12,594 nucleotides of DNA, from contig JANMWN010000040.1 in the NCBI GenBank assembly GCA_031394045.1, forward strand, positions 1-12,594, given 5' to 3'. The position numbers and the translations under genes were made by a program. The notes under the pieces were generated by a model. That model was not told the origin of the DNA. It worked only from the letters and a program-made list of their open reading frames with translations, and did no database searches. Positions 1-11,038 of this stretch are shown here, in pieces. The DNA is from JANYIP01 sp031394045. Its GTDB lineage: Bacteria > Actinomycetota > Actinomycetes > Prado026. Every line of letters starts with the position of its first letter. Positions within the stretch are counted from its first letter, which is position 1.

Positions 1-495
1 GCCACGCCGCCGCCGCTCCCTCCGGGCGTGACGATCCGGCTGCTCGACGCCGCGGACGAGGCCGAGCTCCGGCTGGCGAAGCGGCTGCACGACGAGTCGT
101 TCGCCGACCACTGGCACTTCACGCCGATGTCCTTCGAGCAGTGGTACGAGCGGCTGGACGGGTCGGCGGGGGTGGACCGTACCCAGTGGTGGGTGGCGCA
201 GGTGGACGGTGAGCCCGCGGGGCTGCTCCTGGGCGCCGAGAGCCAGGCCGAGCTGGGCGAGGGAAGCGTCGACATCCTCGGCGTGCTTCGCGAGTACCGG
301 GGGCGAGGCGTGGCCAAGGCCCTGCTGGCGGAGGCGTTCGCCGAGTCGGCGCGGCGCGGCCGTACCCGGGTCGGGCTGGGTGTGGACAGCGAGAGCCCGA
401 CCGGAGCTACCCGGCTGTACCAGTCGATGGGGATGTTCGTCGAGAAGGTGATCCTGGCGTGGCAGGGCGAGGTGCCGGTGCCGGTCAGCGGCTAG
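1..495 (+). CDS. GNAT-family N-acetyltransferase, 5' end outside the window
   Basis: The protein transfers an acetyl group from acetyl-CoA to an unknown amine. The acetyl-CoA loop is visible as RGRGVA about 13 residues after VDILG, followed by the late GNAT segment PTGATRLYQSMGM. A GTG at 28 would give 155 residues, but the frame is open to base 1 and reads a proline-rich stretch (PPPLPPGVTIR). That stretch, with FADHW and SFEQW a little later, looks like the linker and second half of the tandem two-GNAT-domain proteins of actinobacteria (general family knowledge). I therefore treat this as the C-terminal domain of a gene starting upstream. It ends at TAG, 16 bases from the stop of the convergent oxidoreductase gene. 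The family is clear; the substrate and full length are not known. Confidence 0.8.
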   Translation, partial: ATPPPLPPGVTIRLLDAADEAELRLAKRLHDESFADHWHFTPMSFEQWYERLDGSAGVDRTQWWVAQVDGEPAGLLLGAESQAELGEGSVDILGVLREYRGRGVAKALLAEAFAESARRGRTRVGLGVDSESPTGATRLYQSMGMFVEKVILAWQGEVPVPVSG

Positions 496-500
496 CCGTC

Positions 501-520
501 CTCAGCCGACCTCAGCCGAC
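501..520. repeat. Exact 10-bp tandem duplication in a convergent gap
   Basis: The unit ctcagccgac occurs twice in a row between the GNAT stop and the end of the oxidoreductase gene. Each unit holds a TGA on the minus strand, so the oxidoreductase stop is followed by a second copy of the same stop context. It looks like a small slippage duplication. I see no hairpin with a T-run here, so no terminator is called. Confidence 0.6.
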
Positions 521-1495
521 CTGCAGCAGCACCTTGCCGAAGCTCTCGCCGGCCTCGAGGACCCGGTGCGCGTCGGCGACCTCGGCGATCGGGAGCACCC
601 GGTCCACCACCGGGCGTACCGCCCCGCTCTCGACCTGCGGCCAGACGTACCGGACCACCGAGCGCACGATGGCGGCCTTCTCCTCGAGCGGGCGGGCGCG
701 GAGCGTCGTCGCGAGCACCGCGCCGCGCTTGCCGAGCAGCTGCCCGAGGTCGAGCTCACCCTTGCTGCCGCCCTGCAGGCCGATCACCACGAGCCGGCCG
801 TTCACCGCGAGCGCCTCGATGTTGCGGCCGAGGTAGGCCGCGCCCATGTTGTCGAGGATCACGTCCGCGCCGTGCCCCTCGGTCTCCTCGCGGACGCGGG
901 CGACGAAGTCCTCGTCGCGGTACCTGATCCCCACGTCCGCGCCCAGCACGATGCAGCGGTCGAGCTTGTCCTGCGAGCCCGCCGTGACGAGCACGCTCGC
1001 GCCGGCCGCCTTGGCCAGCTGGATCGCGCAGGTGCCGATGCCTGAGCCTCCGCCATGGATCAGCAGCACCTCCTCGGGCCTGAGCGCGGCCAGCATGAAG
1101 ACGTTGGACCACACCGTCGCCGTCACCTCGGGCAGCGCGGCGGCCGTGACGAGGTCGACGCCGGCCGGGACCGGGAACAGCTGTGTCTCCGGCACCAGGA
1201 CCTGCTCGGCGTAGCCGCCTCCGGCCAGGAGCGCCGCGACCTGGTCGCCGGGCTGCCAGTCCTTGACGCCCTCGCCCACCGCGAGGAAGACGCCGGAGCA
1301 CTCCAGCCCCGGGTATGGCGATCCTCCGCGCGGCGGAGGGTAGAAGCCCTGGCGCTGCATGATGTCGGCCCGGTTGAGCGCGGTCGCTGCGACCGCGAGC
1401 AGGACCTCGCCCTCGCCGGGCTGGCCGGGGTCGGGGACCTCGGTCCAGTGCAGCACCTCGGGACCGCCTGGCTCGGTGATGACGACTGCATGCAT
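512..1495 (-). CDS. NAD(P)H:quinone oxidoreductase, PIG3-like MDR family
   Basis: This 327-residue cytoplasmic enzyme probably reduces quinones or enones with NADPH, as known for the zinc-free quinone reductases of the medium-chain dehydrogenase superfamily. The N-terminal GroES-like domain holds ALNRADIMQRQGFYPPP (about 39-55) and PGLECSG (62-68). The nucleotide-binding domain has HGGGSGIGT (147-155), the PIG3-type glycine motif, then VTAGSQDK. No structural zinc cysteine cluster is visible. The length is normal for the family. The ATG at 1495 begins MHAVVITEPGGPE, a typical start, but has no clear Shine-Dalgarno sequence. It lies 74 bases downstream of moeA on the same strand, so it could be in the same transcript or have its own promoter. 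The 28-bp repeat copy A sits in that gap. The true substrate cannot be told from the sequence. Confidence 0.9.
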   Translation of the reverse strand: MHAVVITEPGGPEVLHWTEVPDPGQPGEGEVLLAVAATALNRADIMQRQGFYPPPRGGSPYPGLECSGVFLAVGEGVKDWQPGDQVAALLAGGGYAEQVLVPETQLFPVPAGVDLVTAAALPEVTATVWSNVFMLAALRPEEVLLIHGGGSGIGTCAIQLAKAAGASVLVTAGSQDKLDRCIVLGADVGIRYRDEDFVARVREETEGHGADVILDNMGAAYLGRNIEALAVNGRLVVIGLQGGSKGELDLGQLLGKRGAVLATTLRARPLEEKAAIVRSVVRYVWPQVESGAVRPVVDRVLPIAEVADAHRVLEAGESFGKVLLQVG

Positions 1496-1528
1496 GAGCG
1501 CAGCCTAGGCGCCGCCAAGCTGTGCAGT

Positions 1529-1556
1529 TCGTTTGATCTATGCCCTACAACCGTCG
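1529..1556. repeat. 28-bp dispersed direct repeat, copy A
   Basis: On the minus strand the core reads GTTGTAGGGCATAGATCA, with CGAC plus one base before it and one base plus ACGA after it. The same 28 positions recur at 11060-11087 in the same orientation with 26 identities. Copy A lies 13 bases past the moeA stop and 33 bases before the oxidoreductase start. It encodes nothing and is more AT-rich than its surroundings. Its role is unknown: it may be a regulatory site, a promoter element or a recombination scar. Confidence 0.75.
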
Positions 1557-1569
1557 TCGCTATCGGCGG

Positions 1570-2712
1570 TCAGGGCAGCGGGAGCAGCTCGACCTCGTCG
1601 CCCGCCTCGGCGCCACCCGGGGGTACGACGGCCAGCGCGTCCGCGGCGGCCAGGCCGCGGAGCATGGCCGGGCCGACGTGGTGGACCGGGGCTCCCTCGC
1701 GTACGGGGATCAGCCGCACGTCGCGCGGATGACCGGTCGCGGGCTCGGTGAGCCTGGTCGTCACCCGGGGCGCAGGAGGAAGCCCGGCGAGGGAGCGCAG
1801 CGCCGGCGCCGCGAGAGTGAGGACGCCGGACACCGCCGCCAGCGGGTTGCCCGGCAGGCCGACCAGCGGCCGCCCGTCCGCGAGCCGGGCCAGCAGCATC
1901 GGCTGGCCGGGACGTACGCCGACGCCGTCGGCCACCAGCTCCGCACCCAGGTCGGCCAGCACCGCGTGCAGGTGGTCCCTCGGCCCGCTCGCCGTCGAGC
2001 CGGTGGTCACGATCAGGTCGGCCGTGGATGCACCGACCGCCTCGGCGAGGGCGGCCACCGTGTCGCCGACCCGCTGGACGGCGACCGACTCGGCCCCCAG
2101 CGCCACCAGCCACGGCGGCAGCATCGGGCCGAGGGCGTCTCGGACGAACCGGCCGTGGGGTACGCCTTCCTCGATCAGCTCGTCGCCCAGCACGAGCAGG
2201 TCGACGACGGGGCGGCGGACGACGGTCAGCAGGTCGACGCCCGCGGCGGCAGCGAGGCCAAGAACCGCTGGTACGCAACGGGTCCCGCGTGCAGCGACGA
2301 CGTCGCCGACGACGCACTCGGTGCCGCGGAGGCGGACGTCCTGGCCGGGGACGGGAGGCTCGATGCCCGGGAGCGGGAGCACGACCCCCATGGCGGCGTC
2401 GTGGGCTGCGTGCTCGGTGCGAAGGACAGCGTCCGTGCCGGGCGGGAGGGTACGACCGGTGGCGGTGGCCCGCGCCGTACCAGGCAGCAGCAGGGGCGCG
2501 ACCTCGACGGACCACGGTGGTGCGCCGCGTACCGCCCAGCCGTCCATGGCCGATGAGGTGGAGGAGGGCAGGTCGGTGCGCGCGACGATGTCAGCCGCGA
2601 GCGCGTGGCCCATCGCCGCCGCGAGCCCGACCTGGACCGACGCCAGGGGCGCGAGGTCGCCGGCAGCGGCGCGTGCCTGCGCCCAGGCCAGACTCACTGA
2701 GGTCAGACTCAC
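1570..2712 (-). CDS. moeA: Molybdopterin molybdotransferase MoeA, short form
   Basis: MoeA inserts molybdate into adenylylated molybdopterin in the last common step of molybdenum cofactor synthesis in the cytoplasm. With the GTG at 2712 the protein has 380 residues, a little shorter than usual (about 400). Visible motifs are SAMDGWAV (54-61, canonical SAMDGYA, Asp57), GDEL (176-179, Glu178), TGSTASGPRDHL (237-248, where most MoeA have TGGVSVGxYD; Asp246 is kept) and PGQP through GLPGNPLAA (268-293). The start lies within a 15-bp tandem repeat, so a second identical GTG at 2697 gives a 375-residue form. Neither has a good Shine-Dalgarno sequence. The first start lies only 5 bases past the DUF6457 stop, which suggests translational coupling. 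Longer upstream extensions would run through DUF6457 in another frame and are not credible. The family call is firm; the exact start is not. Confidence 0.9.
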   Translation of the reverse strand: MSLTSVSLAWAQARAAAGDLAPLASVQVGLAAAMGHALAADIVARTDLPSSTSSAMDGWAVRGAPPWSVEVAPLLLPGTARATATGRTLPPGTDAVLRTEHAAHDAAMGVVLPLPGIEPPVPGQDVRLRGTECVVGDVVAARGTRCVPAVLGLAAAAGVDLLTVVRRPVVDLLVLGDELIEEGVPHGRFVRDALGPMLPPWLVALGAESVAVQRVGDTVAALAEAVGASTADLIVTTGSTASGPRDHLHAVLADLGAELVADGVGVRPGQPMLLARLADGRPLVGLPGNPLAAVSGVLTLAAPALRSLAGLPPAPRVTTRLTEPATGHPRDVRLIPVREGAPVHHVGPAMLRGLAAADALAVVPPGGAEAGDEVELLPLP

Positions 2713-2735
2713 TGAGGTCAGACTGCCTGCGGCCA
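2691..2735. repeat. 15-bp tandem repeat at the DUF6457/moeA junction
   Basis: The unit gactcactgaggtca is present twice without change (2691-2705 and 2706-2720). It is followed by a diverged third unit, gactgcctgcggcca (2721-2735, 11 of 15 positions equal). On the minus strand each exact unit carries a TGA and a GTG in different frames. One TGA is the DUF6457 stop and the two GTGs are alternative moeA starts, giving VSLTSVSL at the N-terminus. It looks like a local slippage duplication. Confidence 0.85.
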
Positions 2736-2960
2736 GGCGAGCGCGAGCCGTTGGGCCGTCGCGGCCGCCTCGTCCAGCGCGCCCGGCTCGCCGGCGCGCA
2801 GCCCAGCCGCGTAGCCGACCAGGAAGGTCGTCAGCGGGGCGGCTGGCCGGTCGACCTGGTGGGCAGCGTCGCGCGCGACGTCCAGGAGCAGCTTGACGTC
2901 GACGTCCACGGTGATCCCCAGCTCGGCGGCGAGCGCGGCCACCCAGTCGTCCAGAACCAT
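2718..2960 (-). CDS. DUF6457-domain protein (molybdenum cofactor neighbourhood)
   Basis: This small 80-residue soluble protein has no signal peptide or membrane segment. The pattern DDWVAALAAELGI, then LLLDVARDAAH (about 24-34), RPAAPLTTFLVGYAAG (38-53) and the closing LALAWPQA, fits the actinobacterial DUF6457 family. That family is commonly found beside or attached to MobA-type proteins (recalled family knowledge). Its biochemical role is unknown. Here it directly precedes moeA with a 5-base gap, and mobA is on the same strand about 8 kb away beyond the catabolic operon. The ATG at 2960 starts MVLDDW with no clear Shine-Dalgarno sequence. The 100 bases upstream form a divergent promoter region shared with the carboxylase operon. 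Confidence 0.8.
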   Translation of the reverse strand: MVLDDWVAALAAELGITVDVDVKLLLDVARDAAHQVDRPAAPLTTFLVGYAAGLRAGEPGALDEAAATAQRLALAWPQAV

Positions 2961-3035
2961 GCCCGGCAGCGTACGGCCAGGGGCCGCCTACTCGCGGATC
3001 CGGCGTGAATCGCCCTTCTGGCGTACCCGAAACGG

Positions 3036-3060
3036 TCAAGTTGACGCTACTGTCAAGTCT
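3036..3060 (+). promoter_or_regulatory. Predicted leaderless promoter and candidate TetR operator
   Basis: TACTGT at 3048-3053 fits the actinobacterial -10 pattern TAnnnT. Transcription starting about 7 bases later would begin at or next to the GTG at 3061, giving a leaderless mRNA, which agrees with the lack of any Shine-Dalgarno sequence there. No good -35 hexamer lies at normal spacing. TCAAGTTGA (3036-3044) is a perfect inverted repeat around one central base. GTCAAGT occurs at 3035-3041 and again at 3052-3058, on both sides of the -10, where a repressor would block polymerase. The TetR gene inside the operon is the obvious candidate ligand. All of this is inferred from base patterns. Confidence 0.45.
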
Positions 3061-4655
<1,595 letters not shown>

Positions 4656-4659
<4 letters not shown>

Positions 4660-6678
4660 GCGACGTCCGGCGGCTCCTGGTCGCCAACCGCGGGGAGATC
4701 GCCGTCCGGATCTTCGGTACCTGCGCGCGGCTCGGGATCGAGACCGTCGCCGTGTTCTCCGACCCTGATAGAGACGCCCTGCACACGCGTACGGCCGACC
4801 GCGCGGTGCCGCTGGGTGGCTCGACCGCCGCAGAGTCCTACCTCGACATCGGTAAGGTCCTGGCTGCCGCGCAGGCGTCAGGTGCCGACGCGGTGCACCC
4901 GGGCTACGGCTTCCTCGCCGAGAACTCGGACCTCGCGCAGGCCGTGCTCGACGCCGGCCTGACCTGGGTCGGTCCGGCGCCCGCGACGATCCGGCTGATG
5001 GGCGCCAAGGTGGAGGCCAAGCGGCTCGCAGCCGAGGCCGGGGTGCCGGTGGCCGCCTCCGCCGAGCTGCTGACCGACGATCCCGCGGACTGGCTCGAGT
5101 CCGCGCTCACAGTTGGATTTCCCTTGCTGGTCAAGGCTTCTGCCGGTGGGGGCGGCAAGGGCATGCGGCTGGTCTTGACCGCGCCGGAGCTGGCTGCCGC
5201 GGTCGAGGGCTGCCGCCGCGAGGCTGCTGCCTCCTTCGGCGACGCAACGGTCTTCGTCGAGCGGTACGTGGTCGGCGCGCGGCACGTGGAGGTCCAGGTC
5301 TTCGGCGATGCGCACGGCCACCTCGTCCACCTGTACGAGCGCGAGTGCTCGATCCAGCGCCGGCACCAGAAGGTGCTGGAGGAGTCGCCGTCACCGGGAC
5401 TCGAGGCCGCGACCGCCGAACGGATGTACGCGGCCGCTCTCGCCCTGGCCGGTGCTGTCGACTACCTCGGCGCCGGGACGGTGGAGTTCCTGCTCGAGGA
5501 CGGGTCCGGGGAGCAGGCCTTCGTCTTCCTCGAGATGAACACCCGGCTGCAGGTCGAGCACGCGGTCACCGAGGCCGTCACCGGGCTCGACCTGGTCGAG
5601 TGGCAGCTCGAGGTGGCTGCGGGACGGCCGCTGCCGCTACGCCAGGACGAGGTGGCCCGTACCGGTCATGCGATCGAGGTACGCCTGTATGCCGAAGAAC
5701 CCGCGCGCGGCCACCTGCCGAGCGCCGGGCGGATCCACGACTATCGCGAGCCGACGGTCGAGGGCGTCCGCCACGACTCCGGGATCGTCACGGGCGCCGA
5801 GGTCTCGACCTACTACGACCCGTTGCTGGCCAAGGTGATCGGCTTCGCGCCGACCCGGGAGCAGGCCACCGCCAGGTTGGCCCACGCGCTCCGCCGGCTG
5901 ACCGTCGACGGCATCGCGCACAACCGCGACAGTCTCGTGGCCGTGCTCGAGCACCCGGCCTTCGCGGAGGGGCGCACGCCGACGACCTTCCTGGCCGATC
6001 ACCCCGAGGTGCTGGCGCCGACATTGCCGGCCCGCGTCCGGACGGCCCACCTCGCCGCGGCGGCGCTGGGCCAGCAGCAGGCGGCGCGCGGCGGAGTACG
6101 CGTGCAGGGATTCGCGCCGCCCGGGTTCCGCAACGTCGCCGGCCAGCGTGAGAAGCGGGTCTATGCCGAGCGCGCGGGCGACGGCTGGCCGGTCGAGGTG
6201 GCGTACGCGACCGACCGGGCCGGCCTGCTGCTCTCGGTGGACGGGCACGACGTCGGCGGCATCGACGTCGGCGGCGTCGAGCTGGGCGGCATCGAGCCGG
6301 GGCGGGTGCGGCTGACCGTGGACGGCGTGAGCGCCTGGTACGACGTACGCGCCTACGCCGAGGCCAGCAGCGAGCTGGTGGTGGTGAGCGACGGACGCTG
6401 GACCTCGTCGTGGTCGGCGTTGCCCCGGTTCAAGGACCTCTCCGCCGCGGTGGCCGCGGGTGGCCTGTCGGCGCCGCTGCCGGGGACCGTCACCCTGGTC
6501 GGGGTCCGCGCCGGGGACTCCGTCGCGGCGGGGCAGACCCTCGTGGTGCTGGAGGCGATGAAGATGGAGCACCGGATCGTCGCTGCCCACGACGGCGTCG
6601 TCGACCAGGTGCTCGTCGCGGTAGGTGATGCGGTGGATGCCCACGCGGTGGTCGTCCGGCTCGTCGAGGCGGCCGAAG

Positions 6679-6686
<8 letters not shown>
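4656..6686 (+). CDS. Acyl-CoA carboxylase alpha subunit (biotin carboxylase plus biotin carrier)
   Basis: This 676-residue chain carboxylates its own biotin with ATP and bicarbonate and hands CO2 to the beta subunit. The biotin carboxylase domain covers about 1-450: LLVANRGEIAVRIF (7-20), HPGYGFLAEN (81-90), the ATP-grasp loop GGGGKGMR (164-171) and EMNTRLQVEHAVTE (293-306). A BT-type linking domain follows (about 455-595). The C-terminal biotinyl domain has EAMKM (633-637), with Lys636 the biotin attachment site. The GTG start overlaps the beta-subunit stop by 4 bases (GTGA), so the two chains are probably coupled in translation. The linking domain holds four pentapeptide repeats of the form (D/E)xGG(I/V), listed separately. 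All catalytic motifs are intact. Whether the pair uses methylcrotonyl-, geranyl- or another enoyl-CoA is not shown. Confidence 0.95.
6249..6308 (+). repeat. Four 15-bp tandem units coding pentapeptides
   Basis: Four in-frame units follow one another: gacgtcggcggcatc, gacgtcggcggcgtc, gagctgggcggcatc and gagccggggcgggtg. They encode DVGGI, DVGGV, ELGGI and EPGRV at residues 532-551 of the alpha subunit. Units one and two differ by one base and later units are more diverged. The stretch lies between two predicted beta strands of the linking domain and probably lengthens a surface loop or hairpin. Confidence 0.75.
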
Positions 6687-8483
<1,797 letters not shown>

Positions 8484-8487
<4 letters not shown>

Positions 8488-9110
8488 CGGTCGAGCCGGC
8501 CACCCCCCGCGGCCGGCGGACCCGGGACAGACTGCTCGCCGGGGCGCGCGAGGTGTTCGAGGCGCGTGGCTTCAGCGACACCCGGATGTCCGACATCTCG
8601 ATCGCGGCCGGCGTCAGCCACGGCACCGTCTACACCTACTTCGAGTCCAAGGAAGCGGTGCTGTACGCCCTCTGCACGTCGGTCTCGGCCGAGGTGTTCG
8701 AGGCCGTGCGCGTGCCCGACGACCTGCGCATCGACCCGGTGCGGCGGATCGAGGAGGGCAACCGACGCTACCTGCGGGTGTACGCGTCGCACGCCCGCAT
8801 GCTCGAGGTTGTCGAGCAGGCAGCCACCGCCGACCCGGGGTTCCGCGCGGTGCTCGACGGCCTTCGTGGAGGGTTCGTCGAGAAGGCCAAGGGCACCCTG
8901 TCGCGGTTCCAGTCCGACGGGCTTGCCGACCCGGGCGTCGACGTCGAGATCGCCGGGCCGGCCCTGGTCGGCATGGTGGAGAGCTTCGCCCGGCGCTGGT
9001 ACGCCCATGGAGCGGCGTACGACGTCGAGCACGTCGTCGTCACCCTCTCGCAGCTATGGGCGAGGGCCATCGGCCTCGCCGTCCCCGACCCGCAGGGAGC
9101 GCAGCGATGA
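8484..9110 (+). CDS. TetR-family transcriptional regulator
   Basis: This 208-residue DNA-binding protein has the TetR helix-turn-helix at about 13-63: TRDRLLAGAREVFEARGF, then MSDISIAAGVSHGTVYTYFESKEAVLYAL. The remaining helical part is the usual variable ligand and dimer domain. Such regulators in fatty-acid or isoprenoid operons normally bind an acyl-CoA and release a nearby operator (family knowledge). The gene sits inside the operon it may control: its ATG shares ATGA with the atuA stop and its TGA shares ATGA with the dehydrogenase start. GGAGG lies 9 bases before the start. The only candidate operator I can point to is the inverted repeat before the first gene of the operon. This position corresponds in role to AtuR or LiuR, but TetR proteins diverge too fast for orthology to be claimed. 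Confidence 0.93.
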
Positions 9111-10255
9111 AGTTCGGCGAGGAGCACGAGCAGCTCCGTCAGGTGGTCCGGCAGGTCGTCGACCGCGAGATCAACCCGTACGTGGAGGCCTGGGAGGCGG
9201 CCGGGATCTTCCCCGCGCACGAGCTGTTCGGCAAGCTCGGCGCCCTGGGGCTGCTGGGCCTGGAGTACGACCCCGCGTACGGCGGCGGCGGCGTCGACCA
9301 CACGTTCACGGTGGTGCTCGGCGAGGAGCTCGGCCGGGTGGACTGCGGCGGCGTACCCATGGCCATCGCGGTGCAGGCCGCGATGGCTACTCCGGCGCTC
9401 GCCCGGTACGGCTCCGAAGAGCTCAAGCAGCGCTACCTCGTGCCCGCCATCGCCGGCCGCCAGGTCTGCGCGGTGGCGGTGTCCGAGCCCGGTGCCGGGT
9501 CCGACGTCGCCGGGATCCGTACGCGGGCCGTACGCGACGGGGACGAGTGGGTCATCAACGGCGCGAAGATGTGGATCACCAACGGGACCCAGGCCGACTG
9601 GCTCTGCCTGCTGGCGCGGACGTCCGACGAGGGCGGCTACCAGGGCATGTCCATGATCGTCTTCCCCACCGACACCGCCGGCTTCTCGGTGTCGCGAAAG
9701 CTCGACAAGCTCGGCAACCGCTCGTCCGACACCGCTGAGCTGGTCTTCGACGACTGTCGCGTGCCCGTGGACCACACGATCGGCGAGGTGGGGCAAGGCT
9801 TCCAGCAGCAGATGGCGCAGTTCCAGGACGAGCGGCTGATCGCCTGCTACCTCAGCATCTCCGGCATGGAGCGCGCCCTCCGGCGTACGGTCGAGTACCT
9901 CCATCAGCGGGAGGCGTTCGGGAAACCGTTGCTGGCCAACCAGTATCTGCAGTACAAGCTGGCCGAGCTGTTCGCCGAGGTCGACCTGCTCAAGCACTAC
10001 TGCTACGCCGCCGCCGAGGCCTATGCCGACGGTCAGGACGTCCTTCGCTTCGCGACCGTGGCCAAGCTCAAGACCGGCCGCCTCGTGCGCGAGGTCGCCG
10101 ACACCTGCCTGCAGTACCACGGGGGGATGGGCTACATGGAGGAGCACTGGACGGCCCGCTACTACCGCGACGTGCGGCTGACCTCCATCGGCGGCGGCGC
10201 CGACGAGGTCATGCTGCGGGTGATCGCGATGCTCGAGGGGATGGGCAAGCGATGA
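9107..10255 (+). CDS. Acyl-CoA dehydrogenase, isovaleryl/citronellyl-CoA dehydrogenase-like
   Basis: This 382-residue FAD enzyme introduces the 2,3 double bond into an acyl-CoA and passes electrons to ETF. The first family signature is CAVAVSEPGAGSDVAG (121-136). It is followed by NGAKMWITNG (151-160), KLDKLGNRSSDTAELVFDDCRVP (198-220), REAFGKPL (268-275) and QYHGGMGYMEE (336-346). Where MCAD-type enzymes carry the catalytic Glu near the C-terminus, this one reads IGGGADE (361-367), with Gly in that place. A Glu at 242 in QDERL aligns with the catalytic Glu254 context (LERL) of human isovaleryl-CoA dehydrogenase, so the base is likely relocated as in that subfamily. This suits a substrate branched at C3. 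The start overlaps the TetR stop (ATGA) and has GGGAG upstream. AtuD- or LiuA-like is the best fit; the exact substrate is not determined. Confidence 0.93.
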   Translation: MKFGEEHEQLRQVVRQVVDREINPYVEAWEAAGIFPAHELFGKLGALGLLGLEYDPAYGGGGVDHTFTVVLGEELGRVDCGGVPMAIAVQAAMATPALARYGSEELKQRYLVPAIAGRQVCAVAVSEPGAGSDVAGIRTRAVRDGDEWVINGAKMWITNGTQADWLCLLARTSDEGGYQGMSMIVFPTDTAGFSVSRKLDKLGNRSSDTAELVFDDCRVPVDHTIGEVGQGFQQQMAQFQDERLIACYLSISGMERALRRTVEYLHQREAFGKPLLANQYLQYKLAELFAEVDLLKHYCYAAAEAYADGQDVLRFATVAKLKTGRLVREVADTCLQYHGGMGYMEEHWTARYYRDVRLTSIGGGADEVMLRVIAMLEGMGKR

Positions 10256-11037
10256 GCGACGGTGCTCCAGGTGCCGCAGGCCCCGCCGTCACGTACATGG
10301 TCGCCGACGGTGTCGCGACGGTGACGCTCGACCGGCCGGAGGCCCGCAACGTCCTCGACGCGGAGTCGCTGGTCCTGCTGCTCGACGCGTTGGCGCGGGC
10401 CGCGGCCGACGCGTCGGTGCGGGTCGTGGTGCTGACCGGTAAGGGCCGCGCGTTCTGCGCCGGGGCTGACCTTCGCGGCGCCGGCGGAGGCGGGTTCACC
10501 ACGGCCGGGGCCAGGGTGTTCGCCGACGTCCTCGCTGCCCTCCTCGACCATCCGAAGCCGACCATCGCGCGGGTCCAGGGGCACGTCGCCGGCGGGGGCA
10601 ACGGGCTGGTGGCGGCGTGCGACCTCGCGGTGGCCTCGTCAGCGGCGCGGTTCGCCTTCTCGGAGGTACGCGTCGGGGTGGCGCCGTCGATGATCTCGGT
10701 CGTGTGCCTGCGGGTGATGCACCCCCGCGCTGCCGCCGAGCTGATGCTCACCGGCGAGCGGGTGGGGGCCGAGCGGGCCCTGGCTGCCGGGCTGCTGACC
10801 TCGGTCGTGGCGCCGGAGCTGCTCGACGCGACGGTGGCCGCCTGGGTCGAGCAGCTGCGGCTCGGTGGTCCGGAGGCGATGGCGGCGACCAAGCAGCTGC
10901 TGCGGCGGATACCCGCGATGGAGCGCTCAGAGGCGTTCGCGTGGACGGCTGAGCTGTCCGCGGCGCTCTTCGCCGGCGCCGAGGCCGCCGAGGGGATGTC
11001 CGCGTTCGTCGAGCGCCGCCCACCCACCTGGGCATGA
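10252..11037 (+). CDS. Enoyl-CoA hydratase/isomerase (crotonase family), last gene of the operon
   Basis: This 261-residue crotonase-fold protein probably hydrates the carboxylated enoyl-CoA made by the carboxylase, in the position of AtuE or LiuC. The CoA-binding and oxyanion-hole segments are visible as GRAFCAGADL (65-74) and GHVAGGGNGLVAACDLAVAS (110-129). The second active-site region is FAFSEVRVGVAP (134-145). Compared with rat mitochondrial crotonase, Glu138 is kept at the Glu164 position. The Glu144 position, normally in GGGxEL, appears to be Asn117 or a neighbouring residue. A single-acid active site can still do hydration, isomerisation or another crotonase reaction, so the annotation is only at family level. 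The ATG overlaps the dehydrogenase stop by 4 bases. The gene ends 52 bases from the convergent mobA-SDR gene. No strong terminator hairpin is visible in that gap. Confidence 0.9.
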   Translation: MSDGAPGAAGPAVTYMVADGVATVTLDRPEARNVLDAESLVLLLDALARAAADASVRVVVLTGKGRAFCAGADLRGAGGGGFTTAGARVFADVLAALLDHPKPTIARVQGHVAGGGNGLVAACDLAVASSAARFAFSEVRVGVAPSMISVVCLRVMHPRAAAELMLTGERVGAERALAAGLLTSVVAPELLDATVAAWVEQLRLGGPEAMAATKQLLRRIPAMERSEAFAWTAELSAALFAGAEAAEGMSAFVERRPPTWA

Positions 11038-11038
11038 T

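Noticed and set aside
489..498. Palindrome cggctagccg at the GNAT stop as a terminator
   Set aside because: It has no loop and no following T-run, and ten bases of self-complementarity are common at this GC content.
2893..3060. ATG at 2893 as start of the carboxylase beta subunit
   Set aside because: It would overlap the DUF6457 coding region antisense and add a Ser/Arg-rich segment unlike the family. The GTG at 3061 gives the expected N-terminus and length.
8768..10147. Minus-strand open frame of about 460 residues opposite the regulator and dehydrogenase
   Set aside because: It spans two well-supported plus-strand genes and has low-complexity composition with no motif.
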